A stretch of DNA of 64,000 nucleotides, taken from Flavobacterium johnsoniae (lineage in GTDB: Bacteria; Bacteroidota; Bacteroidia; Flavobacteriales; Flavobacteriaceae). The notes beneath the pieces were generated by a model. That model ran no database searches. It was not told where the DNA came from and saw only the letters and a program-made list of their open reading frames with translations. Made by a program: the position numbers and the translations under genes. The stretch spans positions 186,001 through 250,000 of the forward strand of contig NZ_MLFK01000002.1 in assembly GCF_001879205.1 (NCBI RefSeq), written 5' to 3'. Positions 10,104-20,299 of the stretch are shown one piece after another (within the stretch, counting starts at the first letter, position 1; each line of letters opens with the position of its first letter).

Positions 10104-10155
10104 AGATTGAGATTATGAATTCAGGTCTTATCCTTCGATAATCTATTTTCAATCT
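10104..10155 (-). promoter_or_regulatory. Structured leader in the rpsK-rpsD gap (candidate S4-binding element)
   Basis: Two stacked complementary pairs are visible: outer AGATTG / CAATCT (10104-10109 with 10150-10155) and inner AGATTAT / ATAATCT (10110-10116 with 10138-10144). A one-sided 5-nt bulge (10145-10149) and a 21-nt loop complete it, giving 13 pairs ending just 14 nt before the rpsD ATG. Autoregulation by S4 is inferred from position and from the known habit of the family. Confidence 0.6.
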
Positions 10156-10180
10156 AGGTTATACTATATTATTTTGAGTA

Positions 10181-10564
10181 TTAAACTCTACGTCTTTTTG
10201 GAGGACGACATCCGTTGTGAGGCATTGGAGTAACATCGATAATCTCAGTAACTTCAATTCCACCGTTATGAATAGAACGGATAGCAGACTCACGTCCGTT
10301 TCCTGGTCCTTTTACATAAACTTTTACTTTTTTAAGTCCTGCCTCAAGAGCTACTTTACTACAATCTTCTGCTGCCATTTGAGCTGCGTACGGAGTGTTC
10401 TTTTTAGAACCTCTGAAACCCATTTTACCAGCTGAAGACCAAGCAATAACTTCACCTTTCTTATTTGTCAAAGAAATGATAATATTGTTGAAAGTCGAAG
10501 AAATATGAGCTTCACCCGTTGATTCAACGATAACTTTACGTTTTTTTGCAGTTGCTTTAGCCAT
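10181..10564 (-). CDS. rpsK: 30S ribosomal protein S11
   Basis: Platform protein of the small subunit that contacts mRNA upstream of the P site. It has 127 residues with the family blocks [17 protein letters not shown], the [19 protein letters not shown] region and the C-terminal [15 protein letters not shown]. It lies 8 nt after rpsM and 90 nt before rpsD, the widest spacing within the rplC-rplQ run apart from the space holding rpmJ. Confidence 0.98.
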
Positions 10565-10572
10565 ATTACTTA

Positions 10573-10947
10573 TTATTTAGTTGCTTTTTTCTTGTTAGCA
10601 ACAGTTTTTCTTTTTCCTTTTCTAGTTCTAGAGTTGTTTTTAGTTCTTTGACCTCTTAATGGAAGACCAGATCTATGACGAATTCCTCTATAACAACCAA
10701 TATCCATTAAACGTTTGATGTTTAAAGAAACTTCAGAACGTAACTCTCCTTCAATTTTGTAAAATGAAACAGCGTCACGAATCGCTCCGATCTCATCATC
10801 ATTCCAATCTTGAACTTTTTTATCTTGGCTAACTTGAGCTTTCTCTAAAATCTCAATAGCTCTACTTTTTCCTAATCCGAAGATGTAGGTAAGTGCTATA
10901 ACACCTCTCTTGTTTTTTGGGATATCTACCCCTGCTATTCTTGCCAT
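10573..10947 (-). CDS. rpsM: 30S ribosomal protein S13
   Basis: Head protein of the small subunit bridging to the large subunit and P-site tRNA. It has 124 residues, opening [24 protein letters not shown]. The signature [22 protein letters not shown] precedes a lysine-rich tail. Only two nucleotides separate it from rpmJ. Confidence 0.98.
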   Translation of the reverse strand: MARIAGVDIPKNKRGVIALTYIFGLGKSRAIEILEKAQVSQDKKVQDWNDDEIGAIRDAVSFYKIEGELRSEVSLNIKRLMDIGCYRGIRHRSGLPLRGQRTKNNSRTRKGKRKTVANKKKATK

Positions 10948-10949
10948 AA

Positions 10950-11066
10950 TTATCCTTGTCTTTGTTTAAATCTAGGATTCTTTTTGTTTATCACGTACAA
11001 TCTTCCTTTTCTACGCACGATAATGCACTCGGCACTTCTCTTTTTTACTGATGCTCTAACTTTCAT
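10950..11066 (-). CDS. rpmJ: 50S ribosomal protein L36 (zinc-free form)
   Basis: A 38-codon gene read directly from the minus strand: ATG at 11066, TAA ending at 10950. The product begins [14 protein letters not shown] and ends [12 protein letters not shown], the standard L36 pattern. Only one cysteine is present, and the family's C-x2-C...C...H zinc set is missing, so this is a C-minus form. It sits between infA and rpsM, its usual position in the alpha/spc region. Confidence 0.95.
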
Positions 11067-11078
11067 AGTGAATATCCT

Positions 11079-11294
11079 TTAATATCGATAAGTAATTCTT
11101 GCTTTTGACAAATCGTAAGGACTCATTTCTAGTTTCACTTTATCACCAGGTAATAATTTGATATAATGCATACGCATCTTTCCAGAAATATGAGCAATTA
11201 CAATATGTCCATTTTCTAACTCCACACGGAACATCGCATTAGATAATGCTTCGATGATTGATCCGTCTTGTTCTATTGCTGATTGTTTTGCCAT
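11079..11294 (-). CDS. infA: Translation initiation factor IF-1
   Basis: Binds the ribosomal A site during initiation. It is a 71-residue OB-fold protein: [17 protein letters not shown], then [22 protein letters not shown] and [25 protein letters not shown]. Length and motifs are canonical. It lies 7 nt after secY; adk and map, often found here in other phyla, are absent. Confidence 0.98.
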   Translation of the reverse strand: MAKQSAIEQDGSIIEALSNAMFRVELENGHIVIAHISGKMRMHYIKLLPGDKVKLEMSPYDLSKARITYRY

Positions 11295-11301
11295 AAATAT
11301 A

Positions 11302-12648
11302 TTAAGCTACTGCTTTTCTATTTTTACCAGTCTTCATTAAACCATCATAATGTTTGTTTAACAAGTATGAATTGATTTGTTGAATAGTATCTATTGCAAC
11401 CCCAACCATAATTATTAATGAGGTACCTCCAAAAAACATTGCCCAAGATTGTTGTACATCCATAATACTTACAACAATAGCTGGGAACACAGCAATCAAA
11501 GCAAGGAATAAAGATCCTGGGAAAGTTATTAAAGACATCACTTTATCTAAGAAATCTGAAGTTTCAGCTCCCGGACGAACTCCAGGAATAAAACCACCAC
11601 TTCTTTTTAAATCATCAGCCATTTTGTTAGTAGGTACAGTGATTGCAGTATAAAAGAATGTAAATACAATAATTAAAGTTGCAAAAACAAAGTTATACCA
11701 AAAACCAAACATATTACTAAATGCACCAACAATAGATTGTGATGTATCTGACTTAGACAGTCCAGCTACAGCTGCAGGGATAAACATAATTGCCTGAGCA
11801 AAAATGATTGGCATAACTCCAGAAGCATTAAGCTTTAGAGGAATCCATTGTCTATTACCTCCTGCCAAATCTTGCTCATAGTCACCAGTTGTTGTACGAC
11901 GAGCGTACTGAACCGGAATTCTACGTACTGCCATTGTAAGCAATACACAAGAAATGATTACTAATAACCACACAATAATTTCAATAACTAACAACATTGG
12001 ACCTCCATTGTTATTGGTAACTCTCGTAGTAAACTCTTGAATAAAAGCTTGCGGTAAACGAGCTAAGATACCAACCATAATTAATAATGAAATTCCATTT
12101 CCAATACCTTTATCTGTAATCTTCTCACCAAGCCACATAGCAAAAATTGTACCTGTAACTAAAATGATAACAGACGAGAACAAAAATTCAGGAGAATTAA
12201 AGCCTAGTAGAAATGCACTACCAGGCAATGTTCTGTATAAATTATAGATATAAGTTGGACCTTGAACCAGTGTAATAGCTATAGTCAACCAACGAGTGAT
12301 TTGATTAATCTTTTTTCTACCACTTTCTCCATCATTTTGAAGTTTTTGCAAATAAGGAATCGCAATTCCCATTAACTGAACAACAATAGATGCAGAAATA
12401 TAAGGCATAATACCTAAAGCAAAAACTGAAGCTTTAGAGAAAGCACCCCCAGTAAACATGTCCAGGATAGATCCTAAACCATTTTTAGTTTGTCCCGCTA
12501 AACCTGTTAATTGAGTTGCGTCAATACCAGGAAGCGTAACGTGTGCACCAAAACGATATACTAAAAGCAATCCTAATGTAATTAAGATTCTGTTTTTCAG
12601 TTCTTCGATTTTCCAAACATTACTTATTGATTCAATAAATTTCTTCAT
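11302..12648 (-). CDS. secY: Preprotein translocase subunit SecY
   Basis: Central channel of the Sec translocon in the inner membrane. The 448-residue protein starts with the family-typical amphipathic stretch and [27 protein letters not shown]. The plug-region [22 protein letters not shown] and the C-terminal half GFIPGVRPG are also seen. Ten membrane segments are expected for the family and are compatible with the hydrophobic blocks here. It lies between rplO and infA. Confidence 0.98.
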   Translation of the reverse strand: MKKFIESISNVWKIEELKNRILITLGLLLVYRFGAHVTLPGIDATQLTGLAGQTKNGLGSILDMFTGGAFSKASVFALGIMPYISASIVVQLMGIAIPYLQKLQNDGESGRKKINQITRWLTIAITLVQGPTYIYNLYRTLPGSAFLLGFNSPEFLFSSVIILVTGTIFAMWLGEKITDKGIGNGISLLIMVGILARLPQAFIQEFTTRVTNNNGGPMLLVIEIIVWLLVIISCVLLTMAVRRIPVQYARRTTTGDYEQDLAGGNRQWIPLKLNASGVMPIIFAQAIMFIPAAVAGLSKSDTSQSIVGAFSNMFGFWYNFVFATLIIVFTFFYTAITVPTNKMADDLKRSGGFIPGVRPGAETSDFLDKVMSLITFPGSLFLALIAVFPAIVVSIMDVQQSWAMFFGGTSLIIMVGVAIDTIQQINSYLLNKHYDGLMKTGKNRKAVA

Positions 12649-12661
12649 CTTAATAGATAAG

Positions 12662-13114
12662 TTATATAGTTACAGCCTCTCCACCAGCAGCTTCAATAGC
12701 CGCTTTTGCAGTAGCAGTAAATTTGTGGGCAGTTACTTTTAATTTTGCTTTCAATTCTCCTCTACCTAAAATCTTAACGATTTCATTTTTGGTAGCTAGA
12801 CGATTTGCTACGAAATCTGTCATAGAAACAGAATCAGTAATCACACCATTGTCTACTAATAATTGAAGCTTATCTAAATTAACACCTTCGTATTCTTTAC
12901 GATTGATGTTTTTGAAACCAAACTTAGGAACACGTCTTTGAAGCGGCATTTGTCCACCCTCAAAACCAATCTTTTTAGAATAACCAGAACGAGATTTTGC
13001 TCCTTTGTGACCTCTTGCAGCAGTGCCACCTTTTCCAGAACCTTCTCCTCTACCTAATCTTTTATTTTGATTGTGCGTTGATCCCTCAGCAGGTTGTAAG
13101 TTACTTAAATTCAT
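12662..13114 (-). CDS. rplO: 50S ribosomal protein L15
   Basis: Late-assembly large-subunit protein. It has 150 residues with the glycine-rich N-terminal extension KRLGRGEGSGKGGTAARGHKG that threads into 23S rRNA, then FEGGQMPLQRRVPKFGF. It lies 13 nt ahead of secY, following rpmD. Confidence 0.98.
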   Translation of the reverse strand: MNLSNLQPAEGSTHNQNKRLGRGEGSGKGGTAARGHKGAKSRSGYSKKIGFEGGQMPLQRRVPKFGFKNINRKEYEGVNLDKLQLLVDNGVITDSVSMTDFVANRLATKNEIVKILGRGELKAKLKVTAHKFTATAKAAIEAAGGEAVTI

Positions 13115-13125
13115 AACAGTATTTG

Positions 13126-13308
13126 TTATTTAGCTTCTTCGACAGAAACTAAGTGTTTAACTTTGTTTATCATCCCAAGGATAGCAGGATTTGACTCATG
13201 CTCCACAACTTGTCCCATTTTACGTAGACCTAAAGCTTCTAAACCTCTCTTTTGAGAAAGAGGGCAGTTGATCTTGCTTCTTACTTGTTTTACTAATAAT
13301 TTAGCCAT
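13126..13308 (-). CDS. rpmD: 50S ribosomal protein L30
   Basis: A 60-residue large-subunit protein. The pattern [32 protein letters not shown], here quoted only as landmarks VRSKI and LGLRKMG, matches the short bacterial L30. It is placed between rpsE and rplO as in the classic spc operon. Confidence 0.96.
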   Translation of the reverse strand: MAKLLVKQVRSKINCPLSQKRGLEALGLRKMGQVVEHESNPAILGMINKVKHLVSVEEAK

Positions 13309-13319
13309 AATTTCCTTGA

Positions 13320-13841
13320 TTAACCTTTAAAAACTTTTTCTAAAGAAACACCTCTTTGTTTTGCAACAGTATGAGCGCTTCTCATTTGTAATAAAGCATC
13401 AAAAGTTGCTTTAACTACGTTATGAGGATTTGATGATCCTTGAGATTTAGATAATACATCGTGAATACCTACTGATTCAAGAACCGAACGAACAGCTCCA
13501 CCAGCAATAACTCCTGTACCATGAGAAGCAGGAATTAAGAATACACGTGCACCACCAAATTTACCTTTTTGTTCGTGAGGAACAGATTGACCATTCAAAG
13601 GAATTTTTACTAAATTTTTCTTAGCATCTTCTACTGCTTTCGCAATTGCTTCAGAAACGTCTTTAGATTTTCCTAATCCGTGACCAACTACTCCATTTTC
13701 ATCACCTACAACTACAATAGCAGAAAAACCGAAAGCTCTACCCCCTTTTGTAACTTTAGTAACACGATTAACACTTACCAGACGGTCTTTAAGTTCAAGA
13801 CCACTTGGTTTTACCAATTCTACATTTTTGTATTTAGACAT
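13320..13841 (-). CDS. rpsE: 30S ribosomal protein S5
   Basis: Small-subunit protein affecting decoding accuracy. It has 173 residues. The double-stranded RNA-binding domain includes [20 protein letters not shown] and [17 protein letters not shown]. The C-terminal domain holds [20 protein letters not shown]. The spectinomycin-related loop (VTKGGR) looks wild type. Confidence 0.98.
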   Translation of the reverse strand: MSKYKNVELVKPSGLELKDRLVSVNRVTKVTKGGRAFGFSAIVVVGDENGVVGHGLGKSKDVSEAIAKAVEDAKKNLVKIPLNGQSVPHEQKGKFGGARVFLIPASHGTGVIAGGAVRSVLESVGIHDVLSKSQGSSNPHNVVKATFDALLQMRSAHTVAKQRGVSLEKVFKG

Positions 13842-13847
13842 AATATA

Positions 13848-14198
13848 TTAGAATTTAAGTCCAGCCGCTCTTGCGCCTTCTGCTAATGATTTAATACGAC
13901 CGTGATATAAATATCCACCTCTATCAAAAGTAATGGTATCAATCCCAGCTTTTAACGCTTTCTCTGCAACTAATTTTCCAACAGCAGCAGCGATTTCAAC
14001 GTTAGTACCTTTTCCTATTTCTTTTTCTCTCGAAGATGCAGCTAATATAGTAACTCCATTTACATCATCAATAAGTTGAGCATAAATTTCTTTGTTACTT
14101 CTAAATACAGATAGTCTTGGTTTAGCAGCAGAACCACTAATCGTTTTTCTAATTCTGAATTTAATTCTCTGTCTTCTTTCAGATTTTGTTAATGACAT
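13848..14198 (-). CDS. rplR: 50S ribosomal protein L18
   Basis: A 116-residue 5S rRNA-binding protein. Landmarks are the basic N-terminus [36 protein letters not shown], and the C-terminal [20 protein letters not shown]. It has normal length and lies 6 nt before rpsE. Confidence 0.98.
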   Translation of the reverse strand: MSLTKSERRQRIKFRIRKTISGSAAKPRLSVFRSNKEIYAQLIDDVNGVTILAASSREKEIGKGTNVEIAAAVGKLVAEKALKAGIDTITFDRGGYLYHGRIKSLAEGARAAGLKF

Positions 14199-14209
14199 AA
14201 TCTTATTTT

Positions 14210-14752
14210 TTAAGCTGATTTACCCGCTTTTCTTCTTAATACTTCACCCACAAATTTAACACCTTTACCTTTATATGGCTCTGGCTTACGGAAACCTCTG
14301 ATTTTCGCAGCAACTTGTCCTAAAAGTTGTTTATCAAATGATGTTAATTTTACGATTGGGTTCTTACCTTTTTCAGATATCGTTTCTAAAGCTACTTCTG
14401 GAGCAATTTCTAAAACAATATTGTGAGAATATCCAAGAGCTAAATCTAATTTTTGACCTTGGTTTGAAGCTCTATAACCAACTCCAACTAATTCAAGTTC
14501 TTTTGTAAAACCTTCATTTACTCCAATAATCATATTATTGATTAATGATCTGTATAATCCGTGTTTTGCTCTATGGTCTTTATGATCAGACGATCTTTCA
14601 ACTTGTACTTGATCGCCTTCAACTTTTACATTTACGTCCGAAAACTCCTGAGTTAGTTGACCTTTTTTTCCTTTTACTGTAATAATACCGTCCTTAACTT
14701 CTACAGTTACTCCAGCAGGAACTACAATTGGGCTTTTACCTATTCTTGACAT
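14210..14752 (-). CDS. rplF: 50S ribosomal protein L6
   Basis: A 180-residue protein with two similar domains at the base of the factor-binding region. It starts [17 protein letters not shown]. The second domain carries the signature [21 protein letters not shown]. It is positioned between rpsH and rplR. Confidence 0.98.
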   Translation of the reverse strand: MSRIGKSPIVVPAGVTVEVKDGIITVKGKKGQLTQEFSDVNVKVEGDQVQVERSSDHKDHRAKHGLYRSLINNMIIGVNEGFTKELELVGVGYRASNQGQKLDLALGYSHNIVLEIAPEVALETISEKGKNPIVKLTSFDKQLLGQVAAKIRGFRKPEPYKGKGVKFVGEVLRRKAGKSA

Positions 14753-14770
14753 CTTATTTAGTCTTTAAAA

Positions 14771-15169
14771 TTAGTATACGTAACAAATTACTTCACCACC
14801 TACATTTAATTGTTTCGCTTGTTTTCCAGTCATAAGACCTTTTGAAGTTGAAACAATTGCAATTCCTAATCCGTTAAGGATTCTTGGTAATTTGGCAGCA
14901 CCTGCATATTTACGTAAACCAGGTTTACTAATTCTTTGGATATCTTTAATTACAGGCTCTTTAGTATCTTTATCATACTTTAAAGCAATTTTGATAGAAC
15001 CTTGAACAGTGTTCGTCTCAAATTTGTAACTCAAGATATAACCTTGATCAAATAAGATCTTAGTTATTTCTTTTTTAAGATTAGAAGCTGGAATTTCAAC
15101 AACTTTGTGGTTTGCAGCCACAGCGTTACGAACTCTAGTCAAATAATCTGCAATAGGATCTGTATACAT
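14771..15169 (-). CDS. rpsH: 30S ribosomal protein S8
   Basis: Central-domain assembly protein and, in model bacteria, the translational repressor of the spc operon. The ATG at 15169 gives 132 residues starting MYTDPIADYLTRVRNAV, the conserved S8 N-terminus. The frame is open for 20 further codons upstream, but that sequence is not S8-like and is rejected as the start. The C-terminus (GLMTGKQAKQLNVGGEVICYVY) is canonical. The spacing to rpsN is 78 nt, large for this cluster, so a leader element there is possible. Confidence 0.97.
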   Translation of the reverse strand: MYTDPIADYLTRVRNAVAANHKVVEIPASNLKKEITKILFDQGYILSYKFETNTVQGSIKIALKYDKDTKEPVIKDIQRISKPGLRKYAGAAKLPRILNGLGIAIVSTSKGLMTGKQAKQLNVGGEVICYVY

Positions 15170-15247
15170 ATGTATTTGATTGCGATTATGGTTTTCAGGA
15201 AGCACTCTGCCTCCTGAACCTTTAATCAATTTATAAACTTTTTTAAA

Positions 15248-15517
15248 TTACCAGCTGGCTTTTTTTACACCTGGAATTAATCCATTATTAGCCATTTCAC
15301 GGAAAGTTACACGTGAAATACCGAATTGACGGATATAACCTCTAGGTCTTCCAGTTAATTTACAACGGTTGTGTAAACGAACAGGTGAAGCGTTTTTTGG
15401 TAATCTTTGTAAACCTTCATAGTCTCCAGCTTCTAATAAAGCTTTTCTCTTTTCAGCATACTTAGCTACCGTTTTTTCTCTTTTCACCTCACGGGCTTTC
15501 ATTGATTCTTTAGCCAT
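15248..15517 (-). CDS. rpsN: 30S ribosomal protein S14 (zinc-free form)
   Basis: An 89-residue S14 of the longer, zinc-independent type. Conserved [19 protein letters not shown] and [22 protein letters not shown] are present, but the CxxC pairs of the short zinc form are not. It lies 3 nt after rplE. Confidence 0.97.
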
Positions 15518-15520
15518 ATC

Positions 15521-16072
15521 TTAATTCTTTTTAAAAGGTAATCCTAATTCAGCCAATAATGACTTTGCTTCCTTGTCTGTTTTTGCAGTAGTAACAAATG
15601 TAATATCCATTCCTGAAATTTTGTTTACTTTGTCAATATCAATTTCTGGGAAAATGATTTGCTCTAAAACTCCAAGATTGTAGTTACCTCTTCCGTCGAA
15701 ACCAGTAGCTTTGATACCACTAAAATCTCTAACGCGTGGTAAAGCAGAAGTAATAAGTCTATCTAAAAACTCATACATTCTTTCACCACGTAAAGTAACT
15801 TTTGCTCCAATAGGCATCCCTTTTCTCAATTTGAATGACGCAACGTCTTTCTTTGAAATTGTAGATACTGCTTTTTGTCCAGTGATCTTTGTTAACTCAT
15901 CAACTGCATAGTCAATAAGTTTTTTATCAGATACAGCTGCACCAACTCCACGGCTCAAAACGATTTTTTCAAGTTTTGGAACTTGCATAACGTTTGTATA
16001 TCCGAACTCTTCTTTAAGAGCAGAGATTACTCTACTCTTATATTCTTCTTTTAGTCTAGGTGTATATGCCAT
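15521..16072 (-). CDS. rplE: 50S ribosomal protein L5
   Basis: A 5S rRNA-binding protein that contacts P-site tRNA. It has 183 residues, with [16 protein letters not shown], the [21 protein letters not shown] block and the C-terminal [19 protein letters not shown]. It is separated from rplX by only two nucleotides, so translation is likely coupled. Confidence 0.98.
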   Translation of the reverse strand: MAYTPRLKEEYKSRVISALKEEFGYTNVMQVPKLEKIVLSRGVGAAVSDKKLIDYAVDELTKITGQKAVSTISKKDVASFKLRKGMPIGAKVTLRGERMYEFLDRLITSALPRVRDFSGIKATGFDGRGNYNLGVLEQIIFPEIDIDKVNKISGMDITFVTTAKTDKEAKSLLAELGLPFKKN

Positions 16073-16074
16073 TA

Positions 16075-16389
16075 CTATAGTACTTGATTAGATTTTTTTG
16101 AAAATCTTACTTTCTTATCTCCTTCTACTCTAATACCTACTCTAGTTGTTTCCTTAGTTTTAGGGTCAATTAGAGCAATGTTAGAAATTTGAATAGAAGC
16201 CTCTTTCTTAACGATACCACCTTGAGGGTTTTTAGCACTTGGTTTTGTATGTTTCGAAACCATGTTTACACCTTCAACTATCGCTTTATTTTTCTCACGG
16301 TAAACACGTAAAACTTTACCTTCAGCACCTTTATGGTCTCCAGCAATAACTCTTACGATATCTCCTGATTTTATTTTTAGCTTTATCAT
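16075..16389 (-). CDS. rplX: 50S ribosomal protein L24
   Basis: An assembly-initiator protein of the large subunit, 104 residues, with the KOW motif [20 protein letters not shown] near the N-terminus. It lies between rplN and rplE. Confidence 0.97.
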   Translation of the reverse strand: MIKLKIKSGDIVRVIAGDHKGAEGKVLRVYREKNKAIVEGVNMVSKHTKPSAKNPQGGIVKKEASIQISNIALIDPKTKETTRVGIRVEGDKKVRFSKKSNQVL

Positions 16390-16400
16390 CTTAAAACGAA

Positions 16401-16769
16401 TTAAAGCACTTCTGGTGCTAATGATACAATTTTCATGAATTGTTTTTCACGAAGTTCTCTTGCTACCGGACCAAAAACACGAGTTCCTCTCATTTCCCCT
16501 GCAGCGTTCAAAAGAACACATGCATTGTCATCGAAACGGATATAAGAACCATCAGCTCTTCTCACTTCTTTTTTGGTACGCACAACAACTGCAGTTGAAA
16601 CAGCTCCTTTTTTAACGTTTCCGTTTGGAGTTGCATCTTTAATAGATACTACAATCTTGTCACCAACAGAGGCATACCTTCTTTTGGTACCTCCTAAAAC
16701 ACGGATAGTTAAAACTTCCTTAGCTCCCGTGTTATCTGCTACTTTTAGTCTTGATTCCTGTTGTACCAT
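16401..16769 (-). CDS. rplN: 50S ribosomal protein L14
   Basis: A 122-residue beta-barrel protein at the subunit interface. It starts [20 protein letters not shown], and the signature [18 protein letters not shown] is intact. It is the usual length and immediately follows rpsQ. Confidence 0.98.
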
Positions 16770-16771
16770 AA

Positions 16772-17032
16772 TTATTTAGCTCTTTCTAAGATTTCAACTA
16801 ATCTCCAACATTTTGTTTTACTTAAAGGACGCGTTTCGCTAATTCTTACAGTATCTCCAATGTTACAGTCGTTTGTTTCGTCGTGTGCAACATATTTCTT
16901 AGTTTTCAACACGAACTTACCGTATAATGGGTGTTTTACTTTTCTTACTTCAGCAATAACAATAGATTTATCCATTTTATTCGAAGTAACAACACCAATT
17001 CTTTCTTTTCTTAAATTTCTTTTTTCTTCCAT
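16772..17032 (-). CDS. rpsQ: 30S ribosomal protein S17
   Basis: An 86-residue OB-fold protein of the 5' domain of 16S rRNA. Landmarks are [34 protein letters not shown] and the motif [16 protein letters not shown]. The stop is two nucleotides from the rplN start. Confidence 0.98.
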   Translation of the reverse strand: MEEKRNLRKERIGVVTSNKMDKSIVIAEVRKVKHPLYGKFVLKTKKYVAHDETNDCNIGDTVRISETRPLSKTKCWRLVEILERAK

Positions 17033-17049
17033 CTTTCAGCAGAATACAA

Positions 17050-17241
17050 TTATTGTAACTCTCTTTTAGTTAACTCTGTAGCCAATCTTGCAACTGTTCT
17101 TCTAACGCTTCTAATTTGAAGTGGGTTAGCAATTGGAGAGATAGCGTGAGCCATTTTTAGGTCAGCATATACTTTCTTAGTTTGACTAAGTTTTTCTTGC
17201 AACTCCGCTGCAGAAAGATCTTTTATTTCTGATTGTTTCAT
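17050..17241 (-). CDS. rpmC: 50S ribosomal protein L29
   Basis: A 63-residue, mostly helical protein beside the exit tunnel. It opens MKQSEIKDLSAAELQEKL, with the C-terminal signature NPLQIRSVRRTVARLATEL. It lies between rplP and rpsQ. Confidence 0.96.
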   Translation of the reverse strand: MKQSEIKDLSAAELQEKLSQTKKVYADLKMAHAISPIANPLQIRSVRRTVARLATELTKRELQ

Positions 17242-17253
17242 AATAAATATTAA

Positions 17254-17679
17254 TTATGCTTCGAAATCTCTAGCAACGACGAACTTAGTTTTTACTGGAA
17301 GTTTTTGAGCTGCAAGACGTAAAGCCTCTTTTGCAACTGACAATGGAACTCCTCCAACTTCAAACATAATTCTTCCTGGTTTAACAACAGCAGCCCAATA
17401 CTCAACTGCTCCTTTACCTTTACCCATACGTACTTCAAGAGGTTTCTTAGTAATAGGTTTGTCTGGAAATATTTTAATCCATAATTGTCCCTCTCTCTTC
17501 ATGTAACGAGTTGCAGCGATACGCGCAGCTTCGATTTGACGAGAAGTTAAGAACATTCCATCTTCATGTACAGATTTAATACCAAACATTCCATTAGAAA
17601 GTTCATGCCCTCTTTGAGAGTTACCTTTCATTTTACCTTTTTGTACCTTACGGTATTTTGTTCTTTTAGGCTGTAACAT
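17254..17679 (-). CDS. rplP: 50S ribosomal protein L16
   Basis: A 141-residue protein near the A-site tRNA elbow and peptidyl-transferase centre. It starts [36 protein letters not shown] and the C-terminal [15 protein letters not shown] are diagnostic. Confidence 0.98.
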   Translation of the reverse strand: MLQPKRTKYRKVQKGKMKGNSQRGHELSNGMFGIKSVHEDGMFLTSRQIEAARIAATRYMKREGQLWIKIFPDKPITKKPLEVRMGKGKGAVEYWAAVVKPGRIMFEVGGVPLSVAKEALRLAAQKLPVKTKFVVARDFEA

Positions 17680-17698
17680 TTTTCTTTAGTTTAAAAAT

Positions 17699-18457
17699 TT
17701 ACTTTCTTTTACGAGCGTCTGGTTTTCCACCTTTATTAAAGTTAGATTTACCTCTAGGGGCATCTCCACCTTTACCACCGCCAGTACCAGATTGTTTTTT
17801 ATCCATTCCAGCAAGTGGAGAAAGATCTCTCTTTCCATAAACTTCACCTTTCATGATCCATACTTTGATACCCATTCTACCGTAAGTAGTGTGAGCTTCA
17901 GCCAAAGCATAATCAATATCAGCTCTGAAAGTTGATAGAGGAATTCTACCTTCTTTGAAACCTTCTGAACGCGCCATCTCTGCACCATTCAAACGACCAG
18001 AAATCAAAACTTTGATACCTTCAGCGTTCATACGCATAGAAGCAGCAATAGCCATTTTGATTGCACGTCTGTAAGAAATACGGCTTTCGATTTGACGAGC
18101 GATGCTTGTCGCCACAAGATAAGCATCTAACTCAGGTCTTTTAATTTCAAAGATGTTAATTTGAACCTCTTTGTCAGTAACTTTCTTAAGTTCTTCTTTT
18201 AACTTGTCTACCTCTTGTCCGCCTTTTCCGATAATAATACCAGGTCTAGCAGTAGTGATAGTAACGGTTACAAGTTTCAAAGTTCTCTCGATGATTACTT
18301 TTGATACACTAGCTTTTGATAAACGAGCGTGGATATACTTTCTGATTTTGTGATCTTCGGCAAGTTTATCACCGTAATCATTTCCACCATACCAGTTTGA
18401 GTCCCACCCTCTGATGATACCAAGTCTATTTCCAATTGGATTTGTCTTTTGTCCCAT
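17699..18457 (-). CDS. rpsC: 30S ribosomal protein S3
   Basis: Lines the mRNA entry channel. It has 252 residues against about 230 in E. coli. The KH domain shows [18 protein letters not shown], and the C-terminal S3 domain shows [21 protein letters not shown]. The extra length is a glycine- and lysine-rich basic tail after residue 217, presumably disordered and RNA-binding. Confidence 0.98.
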
Positions 18458-18462
18458 GCTGC

Positions 18463-18876
18463 TTAAGAATTGCTTTGTGTGTTATTGATAGCTCCAAGCA
18501 CGATTGTAACGTGATTAGAACGTTTTCTTATTCTGTGTGCACGACCTTGTGGAGCTGGACGAAGTCTTTTTAACATCATTCCACCATCTACTCTGATCTC
18601 TTTAACAAATAATCCAGCTTCTTCTAAATTACCTTCACTATTTTTTTGCTCCCAGTTATTGATTGCAGATAATAATAGTTTTTCTAATTTTCTTGAAGCT
18701 TCTTTAGAACTGAATCTTAAAATGTTAAGTGCTCTTTCTACCTTCTGACCTCTTACCAAGTCCGCTACTAAGCGCATTTTTCTAGGTGAAGTAGGGCAGT
18801 TATTCAATTTTGCGAAAGCAATAGACTTATTAGCCTCTTTTCTCGCATCTGCTGTTTCTCTTTTACGAACTCCCAT
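18463..18876 (-). CDS. rplV: 50S ribosomal protein L22
   Basis: Reaches into the polypeptide exit tunnel. It has 137 residues, with an N-terminal extension of about 20 residues before the conserved [20 protein letters not shown]. The beta-hairpin region [19 protein letters not shown], the usual site of macrolide-resistance changes, looks intact. Confidence 0.97.
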
Positions 18877-18882
18877 TGCTTC

Positions 18883-19161
18883 TTATTTTTTACCTTTATT
18901 TTTTGCTCCAGCATGACCTCTAAAAGATCTAGTTGGTGAAAACTCTCCTAATTTGTGACCTACCATGTTTTCTGTTACGTAAACTGGTACAAATTGACGA
19001 CCGTTATGAACTGCGATAGTTTGTCCAACAAAGTCTGGAGTAATCATTGAAGCTCTAGACCAAGTCTTTACTACTCCATTTTTTCCACTTTCTATGTTTT
19101 CCTGAACTTTCTTGTCTAATTTATAATGAACGAAAGGTCCTTTTTTTAATGAACGTGCCAT
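18883..19161 (-). CDS. rpsS: 30S ribosomal protein S19
   Basis: A 92-residue head protein. It begins [15 protein letters not shown], and the signature [23 protein letters not shown], read here as [15 protein letters not shown], is intact. It lies 6 nt after rplB. Confidence 0.98.
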   Translation of the reverse strand: MARSLKKGPFVHYKLDKKVQENIESGKNGVVKTWSRASMITPDFVGQTIAVHNGRQFVPVYVTENMVGHKLGEFSPTRSFRGHAGAKNKGKK

Positions 19162-19167
19162 ATCTTA

Positions 19168-19992
19168 TTATTTCTTTCTACGTTCTACGATATACTTGTT
19201 ACTCGGGTTTTTCTTAGAACGAGTTCTGTAACCTTTAGCTGGCAATCCGTTTCTTGAACGTGGGTGCCCTCCAGAAGAACGTCCTTCACCACCTCCCATA
19301 GGGTGATCAACTGGGTTCATCGCTACTGGTCTAGTTCTAGGTCTTCTTCCTAACCATCTTGTTCTACCTGCTTTTCCAGATACAACTAATTGGTGATCAG
19401 AATTAGAAACAGCTCCAATTGTAGCCGAACAAGTTAACAAGATTAATCTTGTTTCACCAGATGGCATTTTAATTGTTGCATATTTCCCGTCTCTTGCCAT
19501 TAACTGAGCAAAAGTTCCAGCTGAACGAGCGATAACCGCTCCTTGTCCTGGACGTAACTCAATACAAGATATAACAGTTCCAAGAGGAATTCTGCTTAAA
19601 GGTAATGTATTACCAATTTCCGGTTGAGATTCTGGACCAGAAACTAATTTCTGACCAACTTTCAATCCGTTTTGAGCAATAACATAAGTTTTCTCTCCAT
19701 CAGCATAAGCTAATAAAGCGATAAACGCAGTACGATTTGGATCGTATTCGATTGATTTCACTGTAGCTGGAATTCCATCTTTAGTTCTTTTGAAATCAAT
19801 AATACGATATCTCTGCTTGTGACCACCACCCGTATAACGCATGGTCATCTTTCCTTGACTATTTCTACCTCCAGAGTTTTTTATCGGCGCTATCAAAGAG
19901 CGTTCCGGCTTATCAGTTGTAATGGCGTCATAACCATTCACAACTCTAAATCGCTGACCTGGGGTAATAGGTTTTAATTTTCTTACTGACAT
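19168..19992 (-). CDS. rplB: 50S ribosomal protein L2
   Basis: A primary 23S rRNA-binding protein near the peptidyl-transferase centre. It has 274 residues, with [18 protein letters not shown] and the C-terminal signature [18 protein letters not shown], where the conserved histidine lies. Normal length and position after rplW. Confidence 0.98.
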   Translation of the reverse strand: MSVRKLKPITPGQRFRVVNGYDAITTDKPERSLIAPIKNSGGRNSQGKMTMRYTGGGHKQRYRIIDFKRTKDGIPATVKSIEYDPNRTAFIALLAYADGEKTYVIAQNGLKVGQKLVSGPESQPEIGNTLPLSRIPLGTVISCIELRPGQGAVIARSAGTFAQLMARDGKYATIKMPSGETRLILLTCSATIGAVSNSDHQLVVSGKAGRTRWLGRRPRTRPVAMNPVDHPMGGGEGRSSGGHPRSRNGLPAKGYRTRSKKNPSNKYIVERRKK

Positions 19993-20001
19993 TTTTCTAT
20001 C

Positions 20002-20292
20002 TTAGATATTGTTGTAAAAATCAATTGTTTCTCCTTCTTGTACTTGAACAATTGCTTTTTTAATTGCATTTGTCTTTCCACTGATTAAACCACTTTTAGT
20101 GTATTTAGTAGATCTGTCTGGTCTCACATTCATTGTGTTAACAGAAACGATAGTTACTCCATAAGCAGCTTCAACAGCTTTCTTAATTTGAACTTTGTTT
20201 GCTTTTTTGTCAACAACGAACCCGAAACGGTTTAGAACTTCACTTTCTTTGGTTACTTTTTCAGTTACTATAGGTCTAATTATGATACTCAT
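20002..20292 (-). CDS. rplW: 50S ribosomal protein L23
   Basis: A tunnel-exit protein that docks trigger factor and SRP. It has 96 residues starting MSIIIRPIVTEKVTKESE, with FVVDKKANKVQIKKAVEAAYG and the loop VSVNTMNVRPDRST. It lies 7 nt after rplD. Confidence 0.97.
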   Translation of the reverse strand: MSIIIRPIVTEKVTKESEVLNRFGFVVDKKANKVQIKKAVEAAYGVTIVSVNTMNVRPDRSTKYTKSGLISGKTNAIKKAIVQVQEGETIDFYNNI

Positions 20293-20299
20293 ACTCCTA

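Noticed and set aside
10950..11066. Possible loss of rpmJ from the cluster
   Set aside because: The 38-codon gene is present between infA and rpsM; it is merely short.
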